64,000 bases of DNA from Minisyncoccota bacterium (GCA_012515515.1 JAAYYE010000012.1:62001-126000); one strand, 5' to 3'; positions 36,218 through 45,379 are shown, counted from the stretch's first letter. The notes: generated by a model from the letters alone, not told the origin. Numbers and translations: made by a program.

Positions 36218-36907
36218 TTAAACATCAGTACTATTTTCGACTTCTTCTTTATATAGTACTGCTCCTGAGAAAATTTTTCTGATTTTATCAGCCCATTCGG
36301 CTAACCAACGCAAACTAAAATTCAGGCCTTTTTTCTTGGCTTCTGTTTTTTGCTTTTCTGTAATGGGTAAAACAACCACCGGTTTAACCTGGCTTGGCGC
36401 GGTCTGGGCTTGACCAGCAAGCTGATCTATGGCGCTTTGTTGTTTTTCGGCCAGCTCTTTGGCTTCTTGCTCTCGATCAACTTCTTTGATTTCGCTCAAT
36501 TCTTGACCAAGCTCTCTTATTTCTGAAGCTTCGCTGGATTTAATTAGTTCCGCTACTGGAGCGTTTTCACTAGCTTGCTGCTCAGTTGAGGGAGTTTTTT
36601 CTGGAGCTACTTGAGTTTCTAGCTGGCTATTGCCCAGCTCAGCTAAATCTAGCTGAGCTTCTGGCACAGCCGTATCAGCCGGTCGAATTAATTCTTTTTG
36701 ACGCGACTGAGTTGATGAAGCAGCTGGTCGTTGTTGCTCAACTTCATTGATGGCATCTTCCAGCAAGTCTAAGGCTTGTCGATTTGATATTAAGTTTGTT
36801 GATTTATCACTGGAGAGTGACTGAGCAGTTAAAAATTGAGCCAAGTTTGGATATTTCTTCAAGTCTAGATTTTGTAATAAAGGAACTGTAGCTCGATCGT
36901 TAGGCAT
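36218..36907 (-). CDS. Gln/Glu/Ala-rich soluble protein of unknown function
   Basis: I do not recognise this 229-residue protein. The middle (about 65-185) is low-complexity, rich in Glu, Gln, Ala and Ser, and probably disordered or coiled. The C-terminus has LNFSLRWLAEWADKIRKIF, a possible amphipathic helix. The ATG at 36907 is preferred over a TTG at 36922, because TATGAT, a -10-like hexamer, lies 6 nt upstream of this ATG and just inside the longer frame. It lies 33 nt before the TraG-like gene on the same strand and may work with it. Confidence 0.65.
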   Translation of the reverse strand: MPNDRATVPLLQNLDLKKYPNLAQFLTAQSLSSDKSTNLISNRQALDLLEDAINEVEQQRPAASSTQSRQKELIRPADTAVPEAQLDLAELGNSQLETQVAPEKTPSTEQQASENAPVAELIKSSEASEIRELGQELSEIKEVDREQEAKELAEKQQSAIDQLAGQAQTAPSQVKPVVVLPITEKQKTEAKKKGLNFSLRWLAEWADKIRKIFSGAVLYKEEVENSTDV

Positions 36908-36949
36908 GAATCCATCATACAAGTTTTTGCTTGAGAAAAAAAGAGAGAG

Positions 36950-37468
36950 TTAAAAAAGGCTTAAATAGAGCTTGTCCCCCAACATTTCTTCTGACAGAAA
37001 ATCTGGATTGGTCTCGAGCACCCAATCTACTTTTTGAGGCGATGGATAAATCGGCAAGGTATCGGTGGGAGTTGTTGGTTCAGGTGCCAGTGCCCGCCTC
37101 GTACAATTTACTAATTTTTTATCCTCTATCCAGCAAATATCGATGTCGAATTGCACATCTTTCATCCAAAATTGCCGAATTTTTGTTTCTGGAAAAATAA
37201 AGAGCATGCCGTCAATCTCTTGGCCATTAATGCTTTGTAATTGCGAACGAGATGACAAGCCTTGCCGCACAGAATTTTCACTTTTTGCCACCTCAACTAA
37301 TAGAGTTTGTCCTTGACGAGAAAAAAAGTTGTTTTTGATCTGCAATTTGACTAATTGACCATCTTTAACAAAAAACTGCCAAAGCTGACTCTGATAAAAC
37401 AGTATTAAACAAACAAAGAAAAAGACTACTACTATTAATAGTTTAATTTTTTTAAGCTTATTTGACAT
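36950..37468 (-). CDS. DUF192 family protein, membrane anchored
   Basis: The 172-residue protein has an N-terminal anchor helix (about 9-27) and an outer DUF192 domain: LLVEVAKSENSVRQGLSSRSQL, DGMLFIFPETKIRQFWMKDVQFDIDICWIEDKKLV, then VDWVLETN. The GM-F-F--------WMK---F-LD pattern is diagnostic of the family; the function is unknown. It lies 15 nt after the membrane protein gene at 37484-37981 in a minus-strand gene run. Confidence 0.9.
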   Translation of the reverse strand: MSNKLKKIKLLIVVVFFFVCLILFYQSQLWQFFVKDGQLVKLQIKNNFFSRQGQTLLVEVAKSENSVRQGLSSRSQLQSINGQEIDGMLFIFPETKIRQFWMKDVQFDIDICWIEDKKLVNCTRRALAPEPTTPTDTLPIYPSPQKVDWVLETNPDFLSEEMLGDKLYLSLF

Positions 37469-37483
37469 TGAGCGCTCAAGTAA

Positions 37484-37981
37484 TTAGTAAAGTAATAAAA
37501 ACAATATTAATAAAAAATAGGCAGATGAAACTATTTGAATAATCCTCATCTCAGATAAATTTACTCGCTTCTTGGTGTTTTGCAAAAAATTTTGATTAAA
37601 AAGATCTTCTTTAGTACTCAATTGCCAAATTTCAATCAATATGACTAAATTGAGTGCCATGATTAGACCTATGCCAACCACACTACCCGTAGAAGTGAGC
37701 ACGAAAATACTTAAAAAAGGTAAAATTAAAATAAATAAGGGACTGCGCGTAATTAAGATTTTCTCTTCTAGTTCATCAAGATAGATTTTTTGCAAATATT
37801 TTTCATCACCCAACATTAAAAATAAGCCCAAGCCGTATGAAAAAATAAATAATAAAATTTGCGACCATGAATTACTTATGTCCCAGTGCTGCTTGATCAA
37901 CAAAAACAAAACAAAAAGGATTAAAACCACTAATAAAATAATTTTTTTAACTTGCTCTTCTTTCTTATTAAATATCTTCAT
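37484..37981 (-). CDS. Multi-pass membrane protein of unknown function
   Basis: I do not recognise this 165-residue protein. It has about five membrane helices (near 12-30, 38-56, 78-95, 96-115 and 143-163) and short Lys-rich loops, including DELEEKILITRSPLF. An ATG at 37981 was chosen over a TTG two codons upstream; neither has a Shine-Dalgarno. It lies 14 nt after the GH3 gene and before DUF192. Confidence 0.7.
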   Translation of the reverse strand: MKIFNKKEEQVKKIILLVVLILFVLFLLIKQHWDISNSWSQILLFIFSYGLGLFLMLGDEKYLQKIYLDELEEKILITRSPLFILILPFLSIFVLTSTGSVVGIGLIMALNLVILIEIWQLSTKEDLFNQNFLQNTKKRVNLSEMRIIQIVSSAYFLLILFLLLY

Positions 37982-37995
37982 AAGCAAAATTACAT

Positions 37996-39234
37996 TTAAT
38001 TATTAAAACCTTTTAAAGATAAAATTTTCTGGCTAGTTTGATCAACCAATCTTTGAAAATCTAAAGATTCTTCATATTTGCTCTCCAAATCATTAATGAG
38101 GGAATTTAATTGGGCGTAATCAAAGCCTTTGCCGAAAAGCAAAACATGATTGCCAGCTTCAATTGCTTCAATGGCAATTGTTGAAAGGGGCTTTTTTTCC
38201 TTACTTCCAGGTATATAACTGGCCGATTCCATTAATAAATCATCAGTAATTACTAAGACATTAGGATAAAACTGAAAAAGTTGATCCAAACACTGTTTGC
38301 TTAAAGAACAGGCTTGACCAGCTAATTTATCTTGGATTCGCACGTGAGTCGACATTACTCCAATATTGGGATATTGATCTAAAATTTTTTCAAAAATTAA
38401 AGTATCGTTTTTATCTAAAATCACTGTGTCTTGATTGAAATGTAAATCCTGCGCAATACTGCCAATTCCAGGAAAATGTTTCAAAACTGGCATAATTCGC
38501 CAATTGGAAAAAGCCCTAATATATTCCTGAGCAACTTGCACAATATTATCTGGATCATTGCCAATTCTACTGCTTAAAATCGGATTGTGTGTTGGCGAAT
38601 AATCCACCATCGGCGCTAAAATTAAATTAATGCCCGCTTCAGATAATTCTTGAGCTGATTGATTAAGCAGCTTATTTCTCTCTCTAGCATTAAGTGATGT
38701 TGAGTCCACATCATCTTCAGAAGAGCTAACGCTCTCAGTAAATAGGCGCATGCTGGGCAAAATACTAAAGCCTTCTCCACTGAAACGTTGCACTAGGCCC
38801 CCTTCATGATCAACAGCTAACAAGGGCAAAAATTGGGACTCAAAGTGATCAAGTAAAAAGCTTTGATATTTTTTTGCTGCTGCGTAAGAAATTTCTTCAC
38901 CAAAATAGATGATGAAGCCTGGTTTGTGTTCGATTAATAATTTTAGGGTTTCATTTTCTTCTAAATTAATGTCATTATTTACAGAATCTGTGTTGCTATC
39001 TTCAGCGGAGATTTCATGTTCAATCACTAGAGGCAACATTAGCATTTGACTAATTTTTTCTCTAGTAGTTAAATCGGTAAGACTTAACTCTTGTTCTTGC
39101 TCTTCTGGCAAATCAGCTGGCTCATCTAGAACTGGTTCGGGAAAATACTTTAAAAAGGGTTGTGCAAAATAGTTGTAAGCTAAAAAAGCTGCTAAAAGTG
39201 CTAAACAAACAATTAAAAGATTGCGCCATTTCAT
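37996..39234 (-). CDS. GH3 family beta-N-acetylhexosaminidase-like protein (NagZ type)
   Basis: The 412-residue protein has an N-terminal anchor helix and a GH3 barrel: LLAVDHEGGLVQRF, NLILAPMVDYSPTHNPILSSRIGNDP, MPVLKHFPGIGSIAQDLHF (the KH-PG-G----D-H loop with the general acid His/Asp pair) and VITDDLLM with the nucleophile Asp. NagZ removes GlcNAc from peptidoglycan fragments; here the anchor suggests action outside the membrane, in wall turnover. TAAAAT lies 6 nt before the ATG. Confidence 0.92.
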   Translation of the reverse strand: MKWRNLLIVCLALLAAFLAYNYFAQPFLKYFPEPVLDEPADLPEEQEQELSLTDLTTREKISQMLMLPLVIEHEISAEDSNTDSVNNDINLEENETLKLLIEHKPGFIIYFGEEISYAAAKKYQSFLLDHFESQFLPLLAVDHEGGLVQRFSGEGFSILPSMRLFTESVSSSEDDVDSTSLNARERNKLLNQSAQELSEAGINLILAPMVDYSPTHNPILSSRIGNDPDNIVQVAQEYIRAFSNWRIMPVLKHFPGIGSIAQDLHFNQDTVILDKNDTLIFEKILDQYPNIGVMSTHVRIQDKLAGQACSLSKQCLDQLFQFYPNVLVITDDLLMESASYIPGSKEKKPLSTIAIEAIEAGNHVLLFGKGFDYAQLNSLINDLESKYEESLDFQRLVDQTSQKILSLKGFNN

Positions 39235-39246
39235 AAAATCATTTTA

Positions 39247-39741
39247 CTAAAGTTTTTGCTTTTTCTCGCCTGCTGTTTTACTTTGCTTGGCTGTTTTCTC
39301 TTTTTTAAGCAGATCTAGTTTCCACATAAAAAGCTTGGCTTTGCTTCTAGCATTGTGCGCATCACTTACAAAAGCCAAAGCCTGTTCCAGAATCGCTCGA
39401 GGATAAGTTTTAGCTAATTTAATATACAGCGAAGTGCGAGCTTGATCTTCTAAAACAGTAGCCATATGACAGCCAAAAGCTTGGAATTCTTGGCTAATAT
39501 ATTTATTACTAGCCTTGATGGGATGATTGCTCAGCAAGTCAGATATCGCGCTAAATGGCTGCTTTTGCTGGCCAAAATCTTGATTTAGATCGCTGTCTTT
39601 TCTTAGTTCATTATCTTTTTTTTGAGAGTTTTGCCTTAAACCTAGCTCTTTATTTTTGCTCAATAAATTGTCATCAAAAAGAGTTTGTTCGGTGATTTTG
39701 ATTGATTTAGCTTGTTTTTTACTTTTTCTTGTAAGAGGCAT
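39247..39741 (-). CDS. Basic protein of unknown function
   Basis: This 164-residue protein has a disordered, Lys/Gln/Asp-rich N-terminal half and a conserved-looking helical C-terminal half (SNKYISQEFQAFGCHMAT, RTSLYIKLAKTYPRAILEQALAFV, LFMWKLDLLKKE), then a basic tail. The helical part could bind nucleic acid, but no known motif is visible. It lies 12 nt before the GH3 gene on the same strand. Confidence 0.6.
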   Translation of the reverse strand: MPLTRKSKKQAKSIKITEQTLFDDNLLSKNKELGLRQNSQKKDNELRKDSDLNQDFGQQKQPFSAISDLLSNHPIKASNKYISQEFQAFGCHMATVLEDQARTSLYIKLAKTYPRAILEQALAFVSDAHNARSKAKLFMWKLDLLKKEKTAKQSKTAGEKKQKL

Positions 39742-39785
39742 AAAAAGTTTACTTTTTTGCTATTGTAAAAGCAAAAAGAAACAAA

Positions 39786-40475
39786 TCAAAGGATGATTTT
39801 CTTTAAAAGTTGATGATTTTGTGCCACTAATTTTGGATCAAATGGACCTTGCTCGCCAATTAACACTTTTAGTTGATGTTCTCCAGCCAGCTGTTGATAA
39901 AAATCTAATTGAGTTTTTAAAATCTCTTTTGCCTCAGCCAAATTTTTCTTTCCATTATTGGTAAATTCGGCTAACCAGTCAGCGCTAATTAGATATTGGC
40001 CTAAATTATAGACTTCTTCACCACCAGCAATTGTAAAACAGACTTGGTTAGCTAAATGCATATTGTGAGGACGAACCATATGTCCTTTGACACTGCCTGC
40101 CAATTCTTTTGGATCAGCAAAAGGCAAAATGCCCACATATTCTAGCTTTACCTGATCAGCCAGCGCTGCCAAATGTTGTTGCGCACTAGCATTGGTTTCA
40201 TCCCAATCATTAAGTTTTAATTGCTGTTTAATCCAAGAATTTTCTTCGCTCGCAGCAATTTTTAATTTTTTATCTAATTGTTCTTTGGGTAAAGCATTAT
40301 TAAGCACTTTTTGCAAAGATTTTACTACCTTGGAGAAATGTGGCAAACGAAAACCAGAGCCTAAAAAAGCAAAACGACGACCATGATTGAGCTGCACGCC
40401 TTCATCGCCATCTGCAATGACTAAGGGCACTGGCTGATACTCGGCAGGTTCAACTGATCGACTGTTCTTGCTCAT
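39786..40475 (-). CDS. Soluble protein of unknown function
   Basis: I do not recognise this 229-residue protein. It appears to be a folded alpha/beta protein without membrane segments; notable segments are RRFAFLGSGFRLPHFSKVV, KLEYVGILPFADPKELAGSVKGHMVRPHN, CFTIAGGEEVYNLGQYLISADWLAEFT and LKVLIGEQGPFDPKLV. A strong Shine-Dalgarno (AAAGGAG) lies 5 nt before the ATG, showing it is probably transcribed with the small gene upstream at 40495-40647. Confidence 0.75.
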   Translation of the reverse strand: MSKNSRSVEPAEYQPVPLVIADGDEGVQLNHGRRFAFLGSGFRLPHFSKVVKSLQKVLNNALPKEQLDKKLKIAASEENSWIKQQLKLNDWDETNASAQQHLAALADQVKLEYVGILPFADPKELAGSVKGHMVRPHNMHLANQVCFTIAGGEEVYNLGQYLISADWLAEFTNNGKKNLAEAKEILKTQLDFYQQLAGEHQLKVLIGEQGPFDPKLVAQNHQLLKKIIL

Positions 40476-40494
40476 GAAACTCCTTTTATTAAAA

Positions 40495-40647
40495 TTATTG
40501 AGCCATAGCTTGTACTGAAGCTAAATATTGATACATCTCTTTTTCTACCTTTTCCCAATCACCATTTGCTTCACGAATTGCATTAAATAACAATTCCATG
40601 TCAATTAGTAATTGGTCGTCAGTAACAATCATTCTTTGTTTTGCCAT
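40495..40647 (-). CDS. 50-residue small protein
   Basis: A complete 50-codon gene: Met-Ala-Lys-Gln start, acidic helical body (VTDDQLLIDMELLFNAI, NGDWEKVEKEMYQYLASV), stop TAA. TATAAT lies 8 nt before the ATG at 40647 and the gap contains AGAGG, so it can be leaderless or use a weak Shine-Dalgarno. It stops 20 nt before the start of the next minus-strand gene, with which it likely forms an operon. No family recognised. Confidence 0.7.
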   Translation of the reverse strand: MAKQRMIVTDDQLLIDMELLFNAIREANGDWEKVEKEMYQYLASVQAMAQ

Positions 40648-40742
40648 AGACCTCTATTATATCATTAGTCGAGAAAAAAAGCTAGTAAAAAGCTTAATTT
40701 TTTATTGAAATATCAAGATAATAAATCACCAGCAAGAATATT

Positions 40743-41852
40743 TTACTTGTAGGTAATCGGTAAATCTGTTTGCACAATAGAGAGGCTCATCCGACGTTGT
40801 TCTGGCACAACATTTTCCACATTGACAGTTACCTCATCACCGACTTTTAATTCTTTGCTAGGATCAAGCTTGGTTGAATGAATTAAACCATCAACGCCTT
40901 TTTCTACGTTGACAAATACACCAAATGCTTCAATTCTAGTCACTTTACCAGTAAAAGTGGTGCCAGCAGCATAGCGTTCAACCAAATTATTCCAAGGATC
41001 TTCACCTAATTGCTTAATTGATAAATTAAGTTTGTTGGTTCTCTCATCAATGCCCAAGACTTTCACTTTGACTTTATCGCCGACTTTATGATAATCCTTG
41101 GGATGATTGACTTTTTCCCAAGAAATTTCAGAAATGTGAATCAGTCCTTCTATATAACCAGTGCTATCTTTTTTATCTTCATCTTTTACGGGGACTTCGA
41201 CAGTAACAAATAAGCCAAAGTGCATTACCCCAGAGACAATTCCTTCATAAATCGCGCCTTCTTGAACATTTTCCACTGCTAAGTCTTTTTGCGCCAATTC
41301 CTTGGCTTCGCTTACGTGACGTTCAGAAAAAATTAAACGATTTTTTTCGCGATCAACTTCAATCGCTTTAACTTTAAAAGCTTCGCCTTTCAGAGAAGAA
41401 ATTTTTCCCATATATTGACGGCCAAATTGGCTAGAAGGTACAAAACCACGAACACCATTAACTAAAACAATTAAACCACCGCGATTCAATTCAATGCCTT
41501 TAGCCTCTAAATCAAGATCTTTGTCTAAAGCCTCTTCAAAATATTCCCATTTCGCGTCGGAAGCTGCTCCTTTGAGAGATAATAAGACTTGGCCATTATC
41601 GTAATCGGTTGAAACAACTATGCCTTTAACTTCATCACCAACTTTTAACTCATCAATAAAATCACTGGCAAATTCAAATTCCTTATCTGCCACATAAGCT
41701 TCGGTCTTAGCTCCTAAATCAATTACTAAATTCTTTTTATTTTTTTCAACAATCACGCCAGTAACCGTATCTCCTTTTTGAGGAATTACTAGCTTATCTG
41801 CATTAGCTTTTAAAAGCTCCTCCATCGTTATTTTTTTTGTACTATTCGCCAT
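40743..41852 (-). CDS. rpsA: 30S ribosomal protein S1-like, four S1 domains
   Basis: The 369-residue protein has four S1 RNA-binding repeats (about residues 20-85, 100-170, 185-270 and 285-355); for example GDTVTGVIVEKNKKNLVIDLG, LNRGGLIVLVNGVRGFVPSSQ, GIVSGVMHFGLFVTV and GKVTRIEAFGVFVNVEKGVDGLIH. S1 helps bind mRNA to the 30S subunit. The ATG at 41852 (MANSTKK) is chosen; the open frame continues 89 codons upstream, across the pgk promoter, without homology. AAAGGA lies about 11 nt upstream. Having S1 matters for how leaderless messages are handled. Confidence 0.93.
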   Translation of the reverse strand: MANSTKKITMEELLKANADKLVIPQKGDTVTGVIVEKNKKNLVIDLGAKTEAYVADKEFEFASDFIDELKVGDEVKGIVVSTDYDNGQVLLSLKGAASDAKWEYFEEALDKDLDLEAKGIELNRGGLIVLVNGVRGFVPSSQFGRQYMGKISSLKGEAFKVKAIEVDREKNRLIFSERHVSEAKELAQKDLAVENVQEGAIYEGIVSGVMHFGLFVTVEVPVKDEDKKDSTGYIEGLIHISEISWEKVNHPKDYHKVGDKVKVKVLGIDERTNKLNLSIKQLGEDPWNNLVERYAAGTTFTGKVTRIEAFGVFVNVEKGVDGLIHSTKLDPSKELKVGDEVTVNVENVVPEQRRMSLSIVQTDLPITYK

Positions 41853-41904
41853 ATCAAAATAGTTCCTTTCTTTTTGATCTGTGTATTGTAACACAAGTTT
41901 GCTG

Positions 41905-41933
41905 TTGTTTACTCTAGGAAAAGATGGCAAAAT
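41905..41933 (+). promoter_or_regulatory. pgk promoter, leaderless type
   Basis: TTGTTT (41905-41910), a 17-nt spacer and CAAAAT (41928-41933) lie so that the -10 ends 7 nt before the ATG at 41941. The predicted transcription start is therefore the start codon itself. No Shine-Dalgarno is present. This is the clearest complete example of the pattern found across the window. Confidence 0.65.
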
Positions 41934-41940
41934 AGAGCTC

Positions 41941-43254
41941 ATGATTAACTGCCCAAAAATTAAAGATATTAAAAATAAACAAGTTTTAGTTAGAGTAGAT
42001 TTTAATGTTCCACTCAAACTGGTCGCTGGTAAAGCCGGCAATAAAAATGCGGTGTGGCGGGTGGCCGACAGCGATAGAATCAGCAGCGCACTAGAAACGA
42101 TTAATTTTCTCTTAGACAATCAGGCTAAAGTTGTTTTAATTTCTCATTTGGGTCGAGCTGATGGTAAAAAGAATCATGATTTAAGTCTTTTGCCAGTCGC
42201 TAAATTTTTAAAAAATAACTTAGATTTACCAGTTGAATTTGTTAATGATTGTGTCGGAGCAGATGTGGCAGAAAAAGCGCGAAATTTGCGCAGTGGCCAA
42301 GCTTTATTGTTAGAAAATCTACGTTTTTATCCTGGAGAAGAAAAAAATGATCCTCATTTTACAAAACAATTGCTTAAAGACAGCGCGGCTGAAATTTATA
42401 TTAATGAAGCATTTAGCGCTAGTCATCGGGCTCATGCCAGCACCGTTGGTTTAGCCAAGCGCTTGCCCAGTTTCGCTGGCTTCAATTTGCAACGAGAAGT
42501 TGAGCTTTTTAGTAAAGCCCTCAATGATATTAAAAGACCATTGGTGGTAGTGATGGGCGGAGCAAAAATCTCTGACAAAGTGGCAACCATGCAAAATCTA
42601 GCTCGTTTAGCCGATGTTGTCTTGGTCGGCGGCGGCATTGCCAACGCCATGCTCAGAGCTGGTGGCATTGAAACTCATCGCTCTTTTATTGGCGCCGACG
42701 AGGAAAAAGAACAAGAAGAAATTGGCAAAATTCTGCAAACAGCTAAAGATATTCTTGGTGAACATGCGCTAGAGCGAGTGTTGTTTGAAAACGTAGGTAA
42801 AGATCGAAAAAATTTACCTTTACCAAAAATTGTCTTGCCTATTGATGTTTTAGCAGGCAAAGACAGCGAGGCTAAAGAGAGCGAACAAGTCGCCTTATTA
42901 AGTGATGTACTCGATACTGACAATGATCGCGATATTAAATATTTAGATATCGGGCCAGAAACAATTAGGCTTTATCGCTATATTCTGCAGGGAGCAAAAA
43001 CTATTGTCTGGAATGGCCCCATGGGAGTTTTTGAGAATCCAGTTTTTGCTAGGGGTAGTAGAGAGGTGGCGCGCGCGATAGCGCGCGCAAGCCAAGACGG
43101 CGCGATTTCGCTGGTTGGCGGTGGAGAAAGCAATAGCGTCATCAACCGAGCTGGGCTTTACAATCAATTTACTCATGTTTCTAGTGCCGGTGGGGCCGCT
43201 TTAGAATTTTTGAGTGGAGAAAAATTGCCAGGCATTGAGGTTTTAGAAAAATAA
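41941..43254 (+). CDS. pgk: Phosphoglycerate kinase
   Basis: The 437-residue glycolytic enzyme makes ATP and 3-phosphoglycerate from 1,3-bisphosphoglycerate and ADP. Motifs: VLVRVDFNVPLK, LISHLGRADG, ENLRFYPGEEKND, NEAFSASHRAHAST, PLVVVMGGAKISDK, VWNGPMGVFENP and the phosphate loop VGGGESNSVI. It is longer than the usual 390-410 residues owing to short inserts. The start at 41941 is set by homology and by the promoter; an upstream in-frame ATG lies before the promoter. The 3' third contains an unusual GC-only hairpin at 43069-43088. Confidence 0.97.
   Translation: MINCPKIKDIKNKQVLVRVDFNVPLKLVAGKAGNKNAVWRVADSDRISSALETINFLLDNQAKVVLISHLGRADGKKNHDLSLLPVAKFLKNNLDLPVEFVNDCVGADVAEKARNLRSGQALLLENLRFYPGEEKNDPHFTKQLLKDSAAEIYINEAFSASHRAHASTVGLAKRLPSFAGFNLQREVELFSKALNDIKRPLVVVMGGAKISDKVATMQNLARLADVVLVGGGIANAMLRAGGIETHRSFIGADEEKEQEEIGKILQTAKDILGEHALERVLFENVGKDRKNLPLPKIVLPIDVLAGKDSEAKESEQVALLSDVLDTDNDRDIKYLDIGPETIRLYRYILQGAKTIVWNGPMGVFENPVFARGSREVARAIARASQDGAISLVGGGESNSVINRAGLYNQFTHVSSAGGAALEFLSGEKLPGIEVLEK
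43069..43088. repeat. Perfect (GC)4-GATA-(GC)4 hairpin inside pgk
   Basis: An 8-bp alternating GCGCGCGC arm, a GATA loop and the matching arm are encoded in the REVARAIARAS segment of pgk. Such an alternating purine-pyrimidine GC block is striking in AT-rich DNA. Confidence 0.85.
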
Positions 43255-43255
43255 A

Positions 43256-45379
43256 TCAATAATTACTTTCGATTTCTTCTAAAATTAACAATTGATCCTT
43301 ATTTTCAATTTGATCATATAAGTGATGTATCAGATAGAATTTTGCAGCGGCTTCCTGATCTAAGATATCAATCATTAAACTTTTAAAATCATCTAAGCGA
43401 TTAGCCACAAAAAGCTTGGTGGTATTTTCTTTATACAAATACATATATTGACCAAAATTGCCAAGAACGTGAGGTGAAATATTTTTAAATTTTGAGAAAA
43501 ATTCAAGAAAATTCTCCAAGTTGTCTTCCTCAAGAAATAAAGCTTGTTCGGTAAAAAAGACGTATTCATCAAATAAAAGAGCTTGCTGGTAAAAATAGCT
43601 AGCATTCTCCCAATCATTGTTTTTATAAGCTTCTTGAGCCTTAGTAAAAATTTGTTTTGCTAGTTCAAGTTTTCGCCAATAATTTAAAAAATACTCATCT
43701 TCAAAAAAATTATTAGCTTTAATTATCTGTAATAATCGATCTAAAAGAACTCTGGCCTCCTCAACTTGCCAATCTTGAAAATCTACTTTTGTTAGATAAC
43801 TGGCTGGATCTATTTCTGCTAAATTTAAATACAAATTCTTTTTAAACTGATAGTCTAATTCTCCATCTAAGTTTAAAAGACGAAAAACAAAACTAGTGTC
43901 ATAACGATATAAATCGTAGATAAGCGTGTAATTCTCAATCGTATTGACTGATTCAGTATAAGGAGCCTTCACAGCGCTGGCAATAAAAGGCGTATATTTC
44001 AGCCAATGTTTGGAGTTTTCTTTTTGCCAAGTGATTGTTAAAACATTGCTAATTGAGAAAAAACTACTCACTACAAGCAAAAAAACAGGATAAATTTGCC
44101 AAAATTTAGATTTTGTTTCTTTAACAAGCTGATACTCTTGATCTACTAAAATATAGGCTAAATAAATTAAAGTTAACAAAAAAATGCCAAAAAAATGCCA
44201 ATCAAAATCAAACAATGCGTTAAATAGTGAGCTACAAGCACCTAAATAAAGAAATTTATTGATGTTATTTTTTGATTTTTTAACTATTAGAAAACTTTTA
44301 TAGTAAATGTAGAGAATTAATAAAATAAATAAGCCTCCACCCAAAACTCCCATTTCTGCTAAATTATGTAAAAAAATATTATGAGCATAAGAACTGTGTT
44401 GCTCCATTTTCGCTGGAAAACGATAGGAGGCGTCTTTAAATGTATTTAAACCATACCCAAAAACTGGATAATTTTTAAAAGTTAACCAGGCTTGGCGCCA
44501 ATAAAACACACGACTATTCTCCGTGATTGATACGCACAAATCTTTTCGATAAAGTTTCAAAAAGCAATTTTTTTGATTATTGCTAGTGATGGGAAAAGAT
44601 AAAAAAATAAAAATAAAAGAAACAAAAATAAATAGAAAAATTACACTTTTCACCAGAGAGAAAATGATTTTTTGTTGGCGAATTTTAGCAAAGCTTGATT
44701 TATTCAGCAAAAAAATAATAATAAATTGCGCAAGGGCAATTAGTAAGCCTAAACGAGACAGACTAATTAGCACCAATAAATACGATGATAATAGTAAATA
44801 AATCTCCAAATAAATCTTAAATTTTTGACCAAAGAGCTGAGATTTGGACGGATTTAATATTCTCCACCAGACCATTGGCAAAATTAATAATAAAAAAGCA
44901 ACATAATGATTATGACCGTAACTGCGAACCAGGAAATTCATCCCCTGAAAAGATAATCTGGAAACATCGAAAACTGTTAACAACAACACTAGAATGTTTA
45001 AGATTGCGCTTAACAACAATAGATAATCAACAAAAAAATCAATTTTTAAAAATTTCTGTCCGCTTTTTAAAAAAAATAAAAAAATGCTGAAAGAAAAAAG
45101 ATAAAATAAATATTTTTCTATGCTTAAGGGAATGTGGTGAGAAAAAATAAGGCTAATTAAAGCGATCAATAAAAACACAAAAGTTAAACAGATGATTTTC
45201 TTGTTTTTTTGTTCTTTAATATTATCAATGATTGTTGAAAAAAAATCCCTATAAATCAATAAAAAAATCGACCAAAGTAAAAATAAATAGAACTTATACT
45301 CTGTTTCCATCAGGAAAACTGATAATAAAAAAAGTAAAAAAAAGAATGGGTAAAAAAAATTAGCCAATAACTTCTTCAT
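43256..45379 (-). CDS. O-antigen-ligase-like membrane protein with TPR-like C-terminus
   Basis: The 707-residue protein has about 12 membrane helices and a periplasmic-type loop of the Wzy/WaaL family: FYWRQAWLTFKNYPVFGYGLNTFKD, YAHNIFLHNLAEMGVLGG. Such proteins polymerise or ligate glycan units at the outer membrane face. From about residue 460 the protein becomes soluble, with TPR-like helical repeats (AQEAYKNNDWENASYFYQQAL) outside. It ends 1 nt from the convergent pgk stop and marks the left edge of the glycan cluster. Confidence 0.88.
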   Translation of the reverse strand: MKKLLANFFYPFFFLLFLLSVFLMETEYKFYLFLLWSIFLLIYRDFFSTIIDNIKEQKNKKIICLTFVFLLIALISLIFSHHIPLSIEKYLFYLFSFSIFLFFLKSGQKFLKIDFFVDYLLLLSAILNILVLLLTVFDVSRLSFQGMNFLVRSYGHNHYVAFLLLILPMVWWRILNPSKSQLFGQKFKIYLEIYLLLSSYLLVLISLSRLGLLIALAQFIIIFLLNKSSFAKIRQQKIIFSLVKSVIFLFIFVSFIFIFLSFPITSNNQKNCFLKLYRKDLCVSITENSRVFYWRQAWLTFKNYPVFGYGLNTFKDASYRFPAKMEQHSSYAHNIFLHNLAEMGVLGGGLFILLILYIYYKSFLIVKKSKNNINKFLYLGACSSLFNALFDFDWHFFGIFLLTLIYLAYILVDQEYQLVKETKSKFWQIYPVFLLVVSSFFSISNVLTITWQKENSKHWLKYTPFIASAVKAPYTESVNTIENYTLIYDLYRYDTSFVFRLLNLDGELDYQFKKNLYLNLAEIDPASYLTKVDFQDWQVEEARVLLDRLLQIIKANNFFEDEYFLNYWRKLELAKQIFTKAQEAYKNNDWENASYFYQQALLFDEYVFFTEQALFLEEDNLENFLEFFSKFKNISPHVLGNFGQYMYLYKENTTKLFVANRLDDFKSLMIDILDQEAAAKFYLIHHLYDQIENKDQLLILEEIESNY

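Noticed and set aside
41881..41940. Twenty extra codons before pgk
   Set aside because: They include the -35 and -10 of the pgk promoter; homology starts at 41941.
41853..42119. N-terminal extension of the S1 gene
   Set aside because: The extra 89 codons are antisense to pgk and its promoter, and S1 homology begins at the ATG at 41852.
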